From assembly GCF_030272615.1 (NCBI RefSeq), contig NC_081414.1:822799896-822863895 (forward strand): a stretch of DNA of 64,000 nucleotides. Reading direction: 5' to 3'. Every line of letters starts with the position of its first letter. Positions within the stretch are counted from its first letter, which is position 1. Source of the DNA: Cryptomeria japonica (taxonomy: Eukaryota; Streptophyta; Pinopsida; Cupressales; Cupressaceae). A program made the translations under genes and the position numbers. The notes below the pieces were generated by a model. The model worked only from the letters and a program-made list of their open reading frames with translations. It was not told the DNA's origin and did no database searches. Positions 36,960-50,431 of this stretch are shown here, one piece after another.

Positions 36960-39740
36960 ACAAAACTAATATTCCTTAATAAAGGAATAAAATGAAATAC
37001 ATGCATCCAAAATAAATAAATTAACCTTTACCAAGTAAAGATTAATATTCTAAGACTACCCCCTACTTCCCATGCCCCTCTTAATCTTTACTTGTGGAGT
37101 TTAGATAAAACCCTTCGATGGGTTGCAAACCAAGATTTCTATAATGAAATTGGAACTTTTGTGTACAAAGTAGCTTTGCTAGAATATCAACAACTTGATC
37201 TTCTCCCCTACAATATAGAAGTTAAAATTTCTTGTCTTCAATTAGTTCTATAATAAAGTGGTGTTGGAGAGCAATGCATTTGGTCCTTGCACGGAGGATG
37301 AGATTCTTAGCCAAGGAAATGACATGTTGATTGTCATGCAATACAAAGGTGTTGGATCTTGTTGAGATAGCCTCAAATATTCAAGAAATCTTGTAAGCCA
37401 TAAGGGTTCTTTAGAGGCATTAGAGAATCCTTTATATCAAGCTTCTATGGAACCAAGAGAGGTAGACTATTGTTTCTTAATATTCTAATAAATGGTACCT
37501 GATCCAACAAAGAAATAATATCCACAAGTAGATTTCCCATCATTGGGATCTCCCCCTAGATCTAAATCAGTAAATCCTTTTAAAATGAAATCACAATTTG
37601 CATCATAAAATAAACCAACATTAATAGTTCCTTTTATTTATCTCAAAATCATTTTTGTAACTTAAAAGTAAGTTTGTTGAGGATTAGAGATAAATCTAGA
37701 AACTAAACCCACACTAAAAGCAATATATGGTCTAATAAGAGTTAAATAATTTAAAATTCAAACTAGTTTTCTATATAAAGTAGTATCAATTAAAGGAGTT
37801 TGTGTATCAAGCATTAACTTTGTTCCTAATTCACAAGGATTAGATACATGATTAGCATAATTCATTTTAAACTTGTCTAAAAGAGCTTGAGCATATTTAA
37901 TTTGAGAGAGGAGAATTCATTGAGGTGTCTGCCAAATTTTCATTCCAAATAAATAATGGAAAATACCTAAATCAATCATTTGAAATTTTTTATTGAGTTT
38001 AAACTTAATTTCAAAAATCAAATTATTGGAACTTCAAGTTAAAATTAAATTATCTACATATAAAATAATAATCACAATGTCATCTACATTATGATTAATA
38101 TATAAATTTGGATAATTTTGGCTTCTAATGAAACCTTGAGAAAGAAAGAATGCATTTATCTTAGAATACCATAAACTAGGAGATTGTTTCAAACCATAAA
38201 TTGATTTATTTAACTTGAAAACTAAATGACTATTACCTTCCTTAACAAAACCAGGAGGTTGAGACATCTAAATTTCCTCATGTATATCACCATTTAGAAA
38301 AGCACTTTTGACATTCATTTGATGAATAGGCCAATGTATATTAGAAACTAAAGCAAGAACTAGATTAATAGTAGGAATTTTAGCTACATGAGCAAAAGTT
38401 TTGTCATAATCTAAGCCTTCAATTTGAGAAAAGCCTCTAGAAACTAATCTAGCTTTAAACTTACGAACTTAATTATTTGCATTCAACTTAGTTTTATATA
38501 ACCAATTACAAGAAACAAGATTTTTACCGTGAGGTAAAGGAACTAAATCCCAAGTGTGATAAGCAAGAAAAATATCATATTCTTATTGTATAGGTTATTT
38601 CCAATGAGGTTGTTTTTTATCTTGCTCAAAATATTTAGGATCATTTGAATTCATAATAGTAGACATCAAAGCATAATTGCAATAATTTACTCTTCTAGCC
38701 TTAAGTTTATCCTTTATAGCTATATAATCATCACTTTGTTGAATCAAAGTTTTAAACCACTTAGTATTTCTTTTAGATGTAATAGAATCATCACTAGAAG
38801 AAGAATCATTAGGAGTGGAATTATCATGATCATCATATCTATCACTAGAAGGAAGAGATACATTAGGAGTATGGTTTAGAGAAGGAGGCTGGTCCTCTAC
38901 AACCATAGCTTTACTTTGATAAAATTCTTTATCCTACACTTTAGAACAATCACGAATACCATTTTCAAGCAATACAAATATTTATAGCAACTTTAACTTT
39001 TTTAGTGATAGGATTGTAAACTCTATATGCTTTAGAATGCTCATCACACCCAATAAATATATAACTTAGAGAAGATGTAGTATCTATTTTTTGTCATTTC
39101 TATTTAGGTTTAAGAACATAAGCTATTGAATCAAAAATCTTTACATTATTTAAACTAGGATTTTAAATAGACCAATCCTCTTGAGTCATATCATTTAAAT
39201 ATTTGGTAGGTGTTCTATTAATGAGATAAGTAGTACAAGCCACAACTTTAACCCAAAATTTATAATCCATATTCTTAGTATGCAATAAACATCTAGTCAT
39301 TTCAATAATGGTTTTATGATTTATTTTTGCTATACCATTTTGTTGATGTTTATAGGGGATAGTAAGCTCATGGCTAATAACAAAATATTTCAAATAACTA
39401 TTAAAAGAATGATTCACATATTCCTTACCCTTATTAGTTCTAAGTATTTTAATCTTAAAACTATATTGGCTTTCAACAAACATATTAAATTCAATAAAAA
39501 TATCAAGAAATTGATCCCTACTATGAATAAAATTGATCCAAGTTCTTCACAAATAATCCTTGTATGGAGGGATTCTCTAGGGTCCCTAACAGGTTACTAT
39601 GAATGAGGTGAAGTTTATGATTTTCCCTCCATGATTGACCTTGTGGAAAGGGCTCCCTATACATCTTACCACTCATGTATCCTATTGGTATTTCCAACTG
39701 ATGTACCCAAGTATCCTCTAGATGAATTGCCAACTTCAAT
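36960..39740 (-). pseudogene. Ty1/copia pol remnant (RNase H, RT, integrase), copy 2
   Basis: The same element as at 1-2560, but longer to the left, where RNase H remains are readable (GFTDLDLGGDPNDGKS near 37580-37530; ELIEDKK near 37240). RT at about 38560-37700 has LNKSIYGLKQSPSLWYSK and the defective box YVDN. Integrase at about 39720-39163 has GKMYREPFPQGQSWRE, RTNKGKEY (catalytic Asp now Asn) and NGIAKI (Glu now Lys). Many stops. No SINE is present. YVDN and the Glu-to-Lys change are shared with copy 1, so the element was dead before the block duplicated. Confidence 0.82.
39553..39571. other. Empty SINE target site
   Basis: aatccttgtatggagggat is the unoccupied counterpart of the SINE site at 1981-2386. 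Confidence 0.9.
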
Positions 39741-40245
39741 TTTGGAAGGCTTCAATCAGAGGCCAAATAACAAGATAGTAATTAGGGATAAGGGGCTTGT
39801 AACATCCACCACACTTTAGGCTCTATTAAACCAACATGGGTGAATTATTTACTTAAGTCGATATATGACTTTATTCGTGATCAATTGACTCTGATATAGC
39901 TTGAGGACAACCAATTATGATACTAAAACTTTAACAATTTAAGAAAAACAAAAAAAATGATAATTTCTTTGATTTTGAAAACATACCAAATTCAATAACA
40001 CATAAAACTTGATCAATGCCTATCCATTGGCCTAGATGATCCATTATTACAATATAACATATGGAATGACTGCAACATCCTTAATTAGAGACACCTTTCA
40101 TTGTATGATCAATGCCTAATATTAACCATCATATGAAATGAATTAGCAAGCTATGCCTTTAATTTAGTAAGATCTCTAAAAAACCTCTTTGATTGATTCA
40201 AGCATCTTAAATTTCTATTTTAGAAGAAGAAGATGTGATACACAC

Positions 40246-40572
40246 TGTTGCAAGGTGTGAGTCTTTGGTCTCCTTGTACTGTGAAGCATAGCGCTCAGTT
40301 TTGTGAGATGGCTTAACCACCTCCTATGGATTCTATAAGTCTAGTGGTTGTATTGGGCATTACTAAGTAAATCTTTTTGTGCAATGACAACCGTATTTCT
40401 AACAAGTGGTATCAGAACCTAGGTCACAGGTTCAAACCCCTTCTCTTGCGCTTGAGGGGGTGATTGTTGCAAGGTGTGTGCCCTTAGTCTCCTTGTTTGG
40501 TGCAGTGTGTCGCTAAGGTTTGTGACATTAATAGGTCAATCATTTGGTGCAACGACAATTGTACTTCTAACA
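40246..40572 (+). mobile_element. TRIM-like miniature LTR retroelement, copy 2
   Basis: Same 327-bp element as at 3150-3476. LTR1 is 40246-40404, the primer site tggtatcagaacc starts at 40407, the purine tract gagggggtgat precedes LTR2, and LTR2 is 40465-40572. The flanking duplication cacac (40241-40245 and 40573-40577) is perfect here. Confidence 0.85.
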
Positions 40573-41387
40573 CACACATCAACAACATAGTGCAAAGAGA
40601 AAATCCTAAAGGCCCTTGATCATTGATTTCATAATCTATTTTGGAGCACACATAATGGGGACAACTTGAGAATCATTGAGCTTGATTCTAAGATGCTTCT
40701 AAAATTGCATAGACTTAATATGTCAATTATATCCTTAAAAATAATTGAAAAAGGATAGGAAAACTAAACAAGTACTGAATTATAGACCTATGGACATGGT
40801 ATGCAAATTCTCTTGGGTGATTTTTTTTTCAAACTTATAGGACTCAAGAAATTCTAAACATACTATGCAGAGACTCAAATTAAGGCCTTGATTATCCTTT
40901 TTCATGAATAAGGATGCAACAAGCTTTGGGTCCTTTACAATTTTTCAAAAGGCAATAGGTAACCATGTGACACAGAAAAGGACATTTTTTTTTTGGATAT
41001 TTTGACAAAGATAGGCATTCCCTTCTTTTCTTCATAGGTGGTAGCTATTGTAGATGATCTAAAATCCTCATTTTTTCACACAAGCTCACTTATCAAGCTA
41101 CAAGATTTGATAACCCTGCAAACCTATTAAATTCACCATGACAAAGAGCAACTTATTGAACCTTTTAAAAGATTTTCATTAAGTTCAAAAATATTTAAAC
41201 AAATAATCACCTAAGAAAATCAAATCCCTTTTTACATCCAAATTTACTGAAAGAGCAAGAAAAACATAAAGAACCAAAACAATGGGAAAAAAATGGTTAG
41301 TTTTTAATTCAAAATTTAAAAAAGTTAGAAGAGAGAAAAGGAGAATTGGAAAACTCTAAGTTCATTTCATTTTATTTGATGGATCTA

Positions 41388-42184
41388 CTTGATGTGTTTG
41401 TAGTAATCTTTATCATCAATGGTTGTCCTTGCAACTTCTATCCTTGTCATTCCATTATCAAACTTTGATAATGCATCTAAGTATGTTCTAGCTTTTTTAT
41501 GGTCACTGTCTCATTAGCAAATACATCTATCAGGATTGAGTCCAAAATTGTCTTGATTTTTTACTTCCATTGTAACCTTGGCCTCAAGACCTTGTTTCCT
41601 TTTGTATCCCTTCTCACTCTGTCAAATAGAACAAGCATATGGGAAGTCTCCAAACACTAGAAAGTAGACAACTTAACCCTTTGTGTACATCTGATGACTG
41701 ATGAAGATCTAAATCAACACATATAACTTTGACCTCTTGTCAACTATAAAATCATGTAGATATAGTGGTAGAGGTCTAACAAAAGTAACCTCAAGTGAAG
41801 TGACCATCTTCTTGAAGAATGATATAGAACAAGCAAGAAATTTCTGCCACTTGAGATGATTTTGGTAAAACCCCTATAACTTCCTATGCTCATCCCAAGT
41901 AGCATCAGATTTTGATTACAATAAAGCCTTTGTCATCTTAGTGACAACCCTTAATTGATCCATTTCATTTCACATTTTTGAAATTTCAATTTTAGCTTGA
42001 ACTAGAACATTTATCAATCCCATGCTCTCTTTAGAAGAATATTGTTGGAGGGTTGGAGGCTTATAAGTTGATCCTGAATATAGGTAAGCCTAAAGTTGTT
42101 TCACTCTATCAGGCTTAGGAACTTGAGGCCCTCATTTATCTTCATTGCCACCTTGTAAGCAAACTTGGCAACATTTACATACAT
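41388..42184 (-). pseudogene. Degraded unknown coding stretch, copy 2
   Basis: Counterpart of 4310-5139. Minus-strand pieces include IEISKM, DATWDEHRKL, GFYQNHLKWQKFLACSISF, VTSLEVTFVRPLPLYLHDF and, better preserved than in copy 1, LDALSKFDNGMTRIEVARTT. Stops and shifts throughout. Family not recognised. Confidence 0.4.
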
Positions 42185-44408
42185 ATTAGTTGACTCAATG
42201 GTAGATGTGCATTGAATTCACATTTATTACAAATTTGTAATAAGATGCTATATGTCATGGTAGTCTTAATGTGTATGTAGGTTTATTAGATATTATTCAA
42301 CTTTATAAGAAGAATTGCAAGAGAAAAAGGAGGCTTCAAGCTATCAACAACAACTACAACCTGAGGAGAATGAAGGAGAATGTGTGATTTTGTCAACAAC
42401 TCAAAAAGTTGTGTCTTCTAGTGTGTTATGTGGTTATCTATTGCCACTTATCTTTTGTAAAATGCTTGAAGCTTGTTGCTTCATTATCACATAAAAGGGA
42501 ATTCATGGCCTTATTTGAGGGTTTTTGAGAGTTCTTTTTTAATACTTAGAGTATTAGAAAGTATATATTTGTCTACAAGATTGTAAAGCAAGAATATGAA
42601 GAGTTTTTTTATTCTAGTATATGTTTGTTCATGAGAACAATTAGCATTTTGAAGCTTGTGTAATATCAAAACATCTTGAAATCAAAGTTGATTGATTTTC
42701 AGGCTACCTCCAATGTTTGTATTCCAAAATCTTATGAAATTAGTAGTCAAGGACCTCTTTCATTTTGTCTCTACACTATGTTGCTTATGTGTGTTTGATT
42801 TTTGTTTCTTCTAAAGTAGAAGACTAAATGCTTCAATCAAATACAAAGATTTTGTGGACTCATTTCTTCAATAATAACTAGAGCTTGCAATTCATTGTCA
42901 TAGTTTGATAAATATAAGGTATTAATCAAATAGAATATGTATATTTTTGGTTAACATATTGCAGTTGTTTCAAGTGGTTTTGTTTCATTCATGACTCCAT
43001 TTTCCCTAGGATAGGCACTGATCATACTTCTTGGTTTTGCAACTTCAACACATCATTCAAAATATCAAAAACAAATTTCCTTTCCATGTTATTTTGTTTA
43101 AATTTTGTTTAAGTTTTAGGGTTAGAATTATCCATTCTCAAGACTTCCAAGGCCTATGAATCAGGGATATAGCCAAATCTAGTTGATATCATACATCCAC
43201 TTGATTTTGATACACGGAGAACACTCTATCACAAGATCTACCCAATAAGGATTTAGGACTATAAAAGCATCGATATAGGTATACTCACCTTGGTTTGATA
43301 AAGCCTAAAGTGTAGAGGATTTTGATTACCTTGTTATTGATAATCAAAGATCTTATTTGTTGGCCACAAATCCAAGTCTCTATTGATTGAAATCGGCTAC
43401 CTCATAGGGGCTACTTGGGCAATAAATTGGAATAACAAACATTAATGACTCCTAATAACTTAATAAAGATCAAATAATATGCGTACAAAAAATAAATACC
43501 CCCTAAGATAAGGAAAATAAAAAACCTACACTACCAAGAAAGAGAGAGACTATGTAGCCTCGTGATGATGAATAATTGCTTACAAGAATGGTAAGTGTCT
43601 AAAGGAAAAACAAGATCCAATGCTTATAGAGAACATGTCTTCCTTAAGGAATAAAAAAACCAAGTGCAGATGTAAGTATGCTTCCCATTCAAGCTATGCT
43701 ATGAAAGATGGTAGCATGAAGAAGGATGCTAGTGTCTCTAAAAAATACTCATGTGTCTCCCTGTCCATGGAAGATGATGATACCGCAATCTAAATAGGTA
43801 CATGCCCAATCAATGAAGAAGGTGACAACTTGGAATGATGCAAGAACTATTCTAGAACAAACTACAAAGGCAAATATGCTGAAATGTGTCCTGCAACTAA
43901 ATCCAAAAAACAATGATGGCCTTGTTGAGAAAGAATAATGAAAGTATCAAATTACTGTAGATAAAATTCAATGGAAGTGAAGGTGGATCAACTATATCTG
44001 AAGAAGAATTGAGAACCTCTAAAGCAACCTCATTTGAAGTGTCGAAAGGCTACAAAGTAGGACAGTCATGGGTTATTTTCCTTGAAGGTTTAAGAGGCAT
44101 AGTGAAAGATAAAAGAGGATCATTTTGAAATGGTTGAGTATCAAGATCAAACTTCCAAATTTTAGTTCAAAGAGGATGGGGACACTCAAAATTAACAATA
44201 AACTCCAAAACATCATCAAAAAATGCATAAGAATGCCTCCTAAGACATGATCCCTTGTTCATTTTCGAGCAAATCTCTTACCAGGTGTGCTAGGTTGGGG
44301 AAAAAGGTTATACAAACATGACAATAAATGAAACCCTCTAAGATGAGTAATACTATCATTTCTCCATTGGCTATAGTTTCTCCTCTTCAAGATGATCAAG
44401 GATGAAAT
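42185..44408. other. Block-internal sequence without a recognisable gene
   Basis: Counterpart of 5140-7297. Contains a copy-2-specific stretch of about 75 bp near 42845-42915. Confidence 0.5.
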
Positions 44409-46595
44409 GCAAAACCTATTAAAGATTATGATAATCTTCAAAATCTCAAATATAAAACCATCATATGAATGTATAAACTTCCAACTATGGTAAGCAACTG
44501 AAAATGAAGCCCTTTGTTGCAAGAAATAGTACCTCTCCAAGAAGCAAGATATCCAAGTGATCAAGAAAATACTACAAATTGAAAAAACTCAATATATATT
44601 ACCCAAGCTTAAATCTCAAAAAAATGCATAGACTAAATAAAAGAGCTCTTCAATACCATTCTAATGTCACAAGAATCACAAAAAATGAATATCGTGAAAA
44701 AAAATTGTGAGCTCAACAATCCAATGAGAAATATTAACTTTAAAGAAAAAAAAGAATAATAAATATAAAATTAGACAGATTGACAAGAATAACTTCCGAG
44801 TGATATATCGATTGCAAAAACCTGAATCCATATGTATAAGGTATTCTTCATAGGAAAAATCGCCTATATGGAATCCGATAAAAAATAAAGGGGTTAGATT
44901 AAACCCTTAGACTAGATAGGCATTGGTCACAAACATGACCACCTGCTCCAAAGGAAAAATTAAAATGGCCTGGACAGGGCTTGTTGGTGGCAAAGAAACT
45001 CGAATAGGGCTAAGGGAAAAAAGGCAAATTGTCGGTAGAGTGGTGGGCATGAAAGCCTTGCCACCAAAGATAAAAAGCGCTCCACCAATTAAATACGAGC
45101 CACAAATAAAAAAATTCTATTGAGTAGATATTTGCACCAACTGATAAATAACTGATGGCAGTAAAAAGTGAAGAACCCTCTGCCAACGCTAATAAAGAGG
45201 GCCCGGACAATGAAAAACAATCCACGACCAATGATGAAAATATTTCTATCACCAGAGAAACTTTAAACCCCAGCAAAATAAAAAATTACGACCACCCACG
45301 TGAAGCATAAGCCACAAAACTAGAAATGTACCAATCAAATGCAAATAGCCACCCAAAAAAATATAGAAACTCATAGGTACCTCAGCCAATTGGAGAGAGA
45401 ACTCAATCGACATAAGGAGATAAGTATGGGCCAGATGGAAATATCGGCTTAAGTGTTGGAAGGCATGATTGAAGGACCGGTTGTGACAACAACCTTGGTG
45501 TGCAGTCGATGACTATGGTTGCTAGAGATGGTTGTGTTGGATGGCTATGGTCTCGATGAATGAAGAATATTCCACCGACATTGAAACTCGCCATTATCAT
45601 AGAACCCAGCCAAAACAAACCACCTTGACAGTGTGAAGATAAACTCGCCCACAAACATATAAACTTTGCCACAAATATATAATATCATAAACTAGTTAGA
45701 TAAACTCATGACAACCAAAAGAAAGGTACAGTAACAAATGATCAATGCAATCCACGGATCAATTAAAGGAAAAGTATAATTTCAGGCCTCTATGAAATGC
45801 AATGAATCCAATCCTCAAACAAAAACAATGTAGTAACTGATGCTGTAGTAAGACTGATGGCCACATCCAATCACAATTAAATGAAAGCTTCCATGTATTT
45901 ATTGAGCACCAAAAATAAAATACGAACCACCAATATTAAATACTTGCCACACACGGATGAAGAAATACATCGACCTCCTTAGGTGAAATAAAAAAATGAA
46001 ATTAATTGACAAATTGAATGCATAAGTATCCTGTCTTTGGAAATAACTAATAATAATCATACCTCCATCTATGGAAAAAGTAAAGTGATAGCCAGCAAGA
46101 TATTTCTAAAAAAAGATGTCAAATAGCTAAATAATTTTTTGCCTAAAATGATAAAATATAGCCTAAGAGGCTTATTTTTTCTAATGTGTCCATATGGATC
46201 ATATAGTATGGCCTATTGTGAATTGTACTATTCAACTAAGTATGCCAAAAAAACCTTTGTAGCCTCTACAATAAAGTGTAAAAAGTTGAAGATTTGACAA
46301 ACATTTAGGTTTTTGGGTTTTCTGGATGCAATGACGAGGTTAGATTCAGCCCAATTTGCTCTAAATGATAAACCACCTCCTAAAATTGGAAACTATACCT
46401 TCTTAAAAATGTTGAAACTTTGGCAAAAATGGTCAGAATTGAATAAACAAAAACCAAATTTTACTTTCTCAATCGCCCTAGACTCAATGAAAAGCTCAAA
46501 TTCCCTCTAATGTTATCCAAGATCACTCGCAATAAAAGTATATATTCTAGCAATAACTCAATTCTTTGGTATGAGAAGGAGTTTACAAGGTCGTA
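44409..46595. other. Unrecognised sequence between block and copia LTR
   Basis: No coding frame I can support. As it lies just inside the minus-strand LTR and primer site at 46590-47081, it is probably the untranslated or truncated interior of that copia element. Confidence 0.4.
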
Positions 46596-46609
46596 GCTCT
46601 GATACTATG
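46596..46609 (-). other. Primer-binding site of a minus-strand copia element
   Basis: The plus-strand agctctgatacta reads on the minus strand as tagtatcagagct, close to the initiator-Met tRNA complement, immediately next to the LTR end. Confidence 0.8.
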
Positions 46610-46611
46610 TT

Positions 46612-47081
46612 GGAATGATAAAGAATTTATAATGAAGACTTTGTACACATTTATAAGTATCAATCAAGAAACATGCCTTTCACAAGAGAATATTGTAATA
46701 TGAGCTTTCCCTAAGTATAAGATTGACATGATATGAAAATGATTCAATTGATATGTTACAATATAGGAATAAGCCTTTCTTATATATGAAAGTTGATCAG
46801 GTGGGATGAGAACTACCTTAGATACAAACACTAAATGCATGATGCATGAAGATAAATGCCTAAAGAAAATGTTATATTGTGAGGCATGACCTCACAACAT
46901 CTCGAATGCCACCTAAGATAACTAACATGATCCTATGAATATTATTAAATGACAAGTTACATAAACCAACTTTATGACAACTAACTTAAATTCAAGCTAG
47001 ATCCTAAGTAAACTTAACATGTGAATAGGTTCTAACTATGAACTAGTTAGGATATAAATACATTCATGCCAATATTTAACA
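46612..47081 (-). mobile_element. Lone copia-type 5' LTR
   Basis: About 470 bp, bounded on the plus strand by tgttggaatg and atttaaca, so TGTT...AACA on the minus strand, with the primer site directly inside. No matching second LTR was found in the window. Its family differs from the nested elements at 21577-35851. Confidence 0.7.
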
Positions 47082-48600
47082 CCCAAATCTAGTACCATAT
47101 CAGAAGCTGCACAATAATGAAAATTTAACAAATCATTAAATGAAGAAAAAACATTCTCCATCACTATCGAGTGTGACTGATTTGAACTTATTTAACTTAT
47201 ACAAAGATGCTCCTTGATTTCTCCTTCTCACTTAAATTAGTCTATCTATGCTCTCCTTATAATGACAATTCTTAAATATATTACAAGTGGCATAGTTGTA
47301 TTTAGCAACTTTCATGATATTGTGTAAGAATTAAAAAACGTTTAATTCAAGTTAAAGTGATAAGAATATAACTCTAAATAAAATGCAGTAAACAAATAAA
47401 TATGAATTAATTATTAAATTCAAACTCAGTAGTGTTATTCCATCTTTTAGACAAAATGTTAAATGAGTGTGATCTACAACATCAAGCTTTTGTCTTGTTC
47501 ATTATCTTTTATAACCTTATTGAAATTCCAATCTAACTCTTAATTATCAATTTATGAAAATGTTGTTAAGAAGTATATCTTCTAAACAATTTTTTATTTT
47601 AAGCTTCAAAGCGTTTTACAGAAAGAGGTGTCTCAATACAAGAGTTGCAAAGTAGATTCGCAAGACATGTCATGGAAGCTTCATAATAATAAAATTGGAT
47701 TACTTTTGAAGTGTGCAGTAGGAGTCCAACTCTACCTGGCCATAAAATAGGTATTAAGAAAAAATACTATAAAATTTAACTTTCCTATAAAATTTTAAGA
47801 AAAATCAATATAAGACAACTAAGAATTGAAATGATCTATTTGCTTTCTGGTTCCTTAATTATTCTAATAGTGTGATTGTGTTGAAGTGAATACTCTAGAG
47901 AAATTTTGTATAGCTTTCATGTATGATAAATCAATTAATAGTCTACTTAGTCTTGCCTAATTGACCATGGATTTCAAACATGGGGAACTCCTATTATTCT
48001 TTGTTGAAAACTATTGTTGATCATGTTGGCAAGACTCTTGCTCGTATTTATCCTAGAAATGATCGTATTTAAGTTGAATTGGCGATCATGGCAACCTAAA
48101 TATTGATGGTTCTATGTTGTTGTCAAGCTAGTAGGGATGGGCGACACTACAATCTTTGAGATCTCATACTCATTTCACGTGATTATTTAGTATATATTTC
48201 TCAAAATTCAAGTTGAAAATAAGAAGAAAAAACAATTAGAGCAAACTAAAACAGTTATTACTGCATGCAAAAATTAAATACTCTAAAGTTGATTTTTGAT
48301 ATCAGAGTTTTCCTCTGCCAAAGCAATACAATAATATTTTTGCAGCTCATTTTAAAACTTATAACATCAAGCTCCAAAATAATTATCGAATCAAATAATA
48401 TTCTTCTGAAAATTTCACATCAAAACCCAATTAATATAATCTCAACATATATAAGTGCTGTAGAAAATCTGAGATTTATCAGTAATTTCGAGTGACACTT
48501 GCAATTTTACAGATATATAGAATGTAAAATTCTCACTTTATTCAAAGTTATACATTTTGATAAAGGCACAGTTGTGATAGAGCCATAACTCTTTCATGAT
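47082..48600. other. AT-rich sequence, no supported feature
   Basis: No gene or transposon signature identified. The part next to 48600 would be intron of the membrane-protein gene if that model is right. Confidence 0.4.
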
Positions 48601-48649
48601 AAATTTTTATAAGGCGACTTAAGAAAAACCCAATAATAATTCACAGCAT

Positions 48650-49002
48650 ACCTGAATAAATTTGCAGATCATCTTTTGATAAATCAAATAATATAGCACT
48701 CCTAAAATTGAAGGGAAAACGAACAGGCATATCATGATTGTTAACAAACTGGGTAGGCTCTGCCGCATTGAGAAATAGAGCCCGAAAACTGCGATAGATA
48801 TCCCAAAGACTATCCATGCATATGTCACATATTTCCACTTTTCCTTTACAACCTCTTTTATCTGCATATCAGATGGAGGGGCCATTTGAGGGCAAACAAG
48901 TATAGATTCAGAAGCCATTCTGTTCACACCGGCAGCTGCTTCGATCGGAGGCACAGGATGTCCCTATTCGATCTCGCCGCCGATGTCATTTTGTCCAGGC
49001 GT
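48650..49002 (-). CDS. Exon of a small two-helix membrane protein (host gene candidate)
   Basis: The minus-strand frame has two hydrophobic segments, YVTYAWIVFGISIAVFGLYF and LLTIMICLFVFPSILGVLYY, separated by a short polar loop, with a soluble charged N-terminus. At the right end ttctttttctcag resembles a splice acceptor at about 49003. At the left end attcag/gtatgc resembles a splice donor near 48650, so this looks like an internal or first coding exon. A TAG interrupts the extended frame near 48963. Translation could instead start at the Met of MASESIL near 48918. A paralogous fragment at 18655-18850 supports real coding history. Function unknown. Confidence 0.5.
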
Positions 49003-49019
49003 GTCAAACTCTGAGAAAA

Positions 49020-50431
49020 AGAATCTAAGCATAACAGATATAATATACTTACGATAAAGGTTTTGAATATATCGCAGAATAATTGGACACGGATTACCAG
49101 AGAGGAATTTCATTGTATTCTTATCAGGTCTTGACTGAAACAATAATGAGAATATGAAGCTTGATGAGGCTCTAGGCTTTAATATTTGTGAAGGCAGGTT
49201 TCACAGACTCGTGTCATGGTGAAGGAGCTGATGTTATGAAAGTAAACCGGTTAACGTCGCTTTAACTCCTGCAGAATGCAAATTTGCGAATCACTTTAAC
49301 TCCAAAATACAATACAAAATAGGAGAAGCCGCAGGCTATATCAAAATTCTATAATATGGAATCTGCTGTACTCAAAATGTAAATAAATAGATAATCTTGT
49401 TGCAATGCTCAATCAAATGGACACAAAGAGAAAAGGAACGAAATTGAAAAACCGTTTGAATGAAACCCAGATCGGAACTTGCCCATCATTGTCATAAATG
49501 AACAACAGAATTATAAGCAAAGATCGCATCTTCAGATTCCTGATCATGCTAGAAATTAACAATTCTAATACCCAAGGATGGCTTGACTACGCAGTTCTAA
49601 AAAACGTCCTTAAAACCAGGGGAACCGTTAGCTTTCGAAGAGATCACGGAAAGATTCATTAACGAAGAGAGTCGAGTGTTGATTAAATTTGCAGGCCAAA
49701 GGTGTGTGAATCAAATCTTACCGTTAAAAGGAAATATTAAGAACAATAGCGCTTTAACTACACAACAAAATAAATTTACTCTTAAACTATTAACTAACTA
49801 AAAATTAACATTTTGAAATATAAACCTAATACTTCATTATAAAAATTGGAAAATAGATGAACAATTTACAATACTTGAAAAATTTACCATAGAATCTCGA
49901 TTTTCTTGATAATAAAAAAATACTACAATTATAAAATAAGACCAATATTCAAAAAAAAATCTGAAAAATAATATCCAACTTTCATACTCTTGAAGATATT
50001 CGTATACTCAAATTTACATTTATAAATTTATTATTATTTTTTATAATTTTTATTAAAAAATATTTTAAATTAAATATTTATAAGCTACTCACTTAAATGT
50101 ATGATTAAAAGAAAAAGAAAAAAAGGATTATTGTTTAAGAACAAAAGCTGTGAACAGGAGAGTGATTGTATGACAGAAGGAAACCTTTATTATTATTTGT
50201 TGTCATTGCCAAATTTTCGTTGATCAAAAAATAAAAAATAATTAAAAGCTTTGGCCATCCGTATACCTTTTCATCCATCAAAATTTATTACTTTTGACAT
50301 TTGAGGTAATCAAGTAAATGAATTTAGAAAAAAAAAATTGAATTTCACATCTATTGTTTGTAATATGGACCAATTAAAAGAAAGGAAAATGATATTTATA
50401 TAATTGTGTAAAATAGAAAATATATATAAAC
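49020..50431. other. Upstream sequence of the membrane-protein exon
   Basis: No further exon identified. Moderately GC-richer to about 49700, then very AT-rich. Confidence 0.4.

Larger units (their letters stand above)
37495..44408. repeat. Large direct repeat, copy 2
   Basis: Second copy of 1-7297 (6914 bp). The right end of similarity is at gatgaaat 44401-44408. The length difference is explained mainly by the SINE plus several 75-90-bp indels. Confidence 0.9.

Noticed and set aside
44259-44564. Hydrophobic minus-strand frame of 101 codons
   Set aside because: It crosses the end of the duplicated block and has no match in block copy 1 beyond the junction; likely chance.
36960-47081. One giant copia element from RNase H to the LTR at 46612
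   Set aside because: No second LTR matching 46612-47081 was found near 36960, and the interior shows no gag or protease in order. Kept only as a hypothesis.
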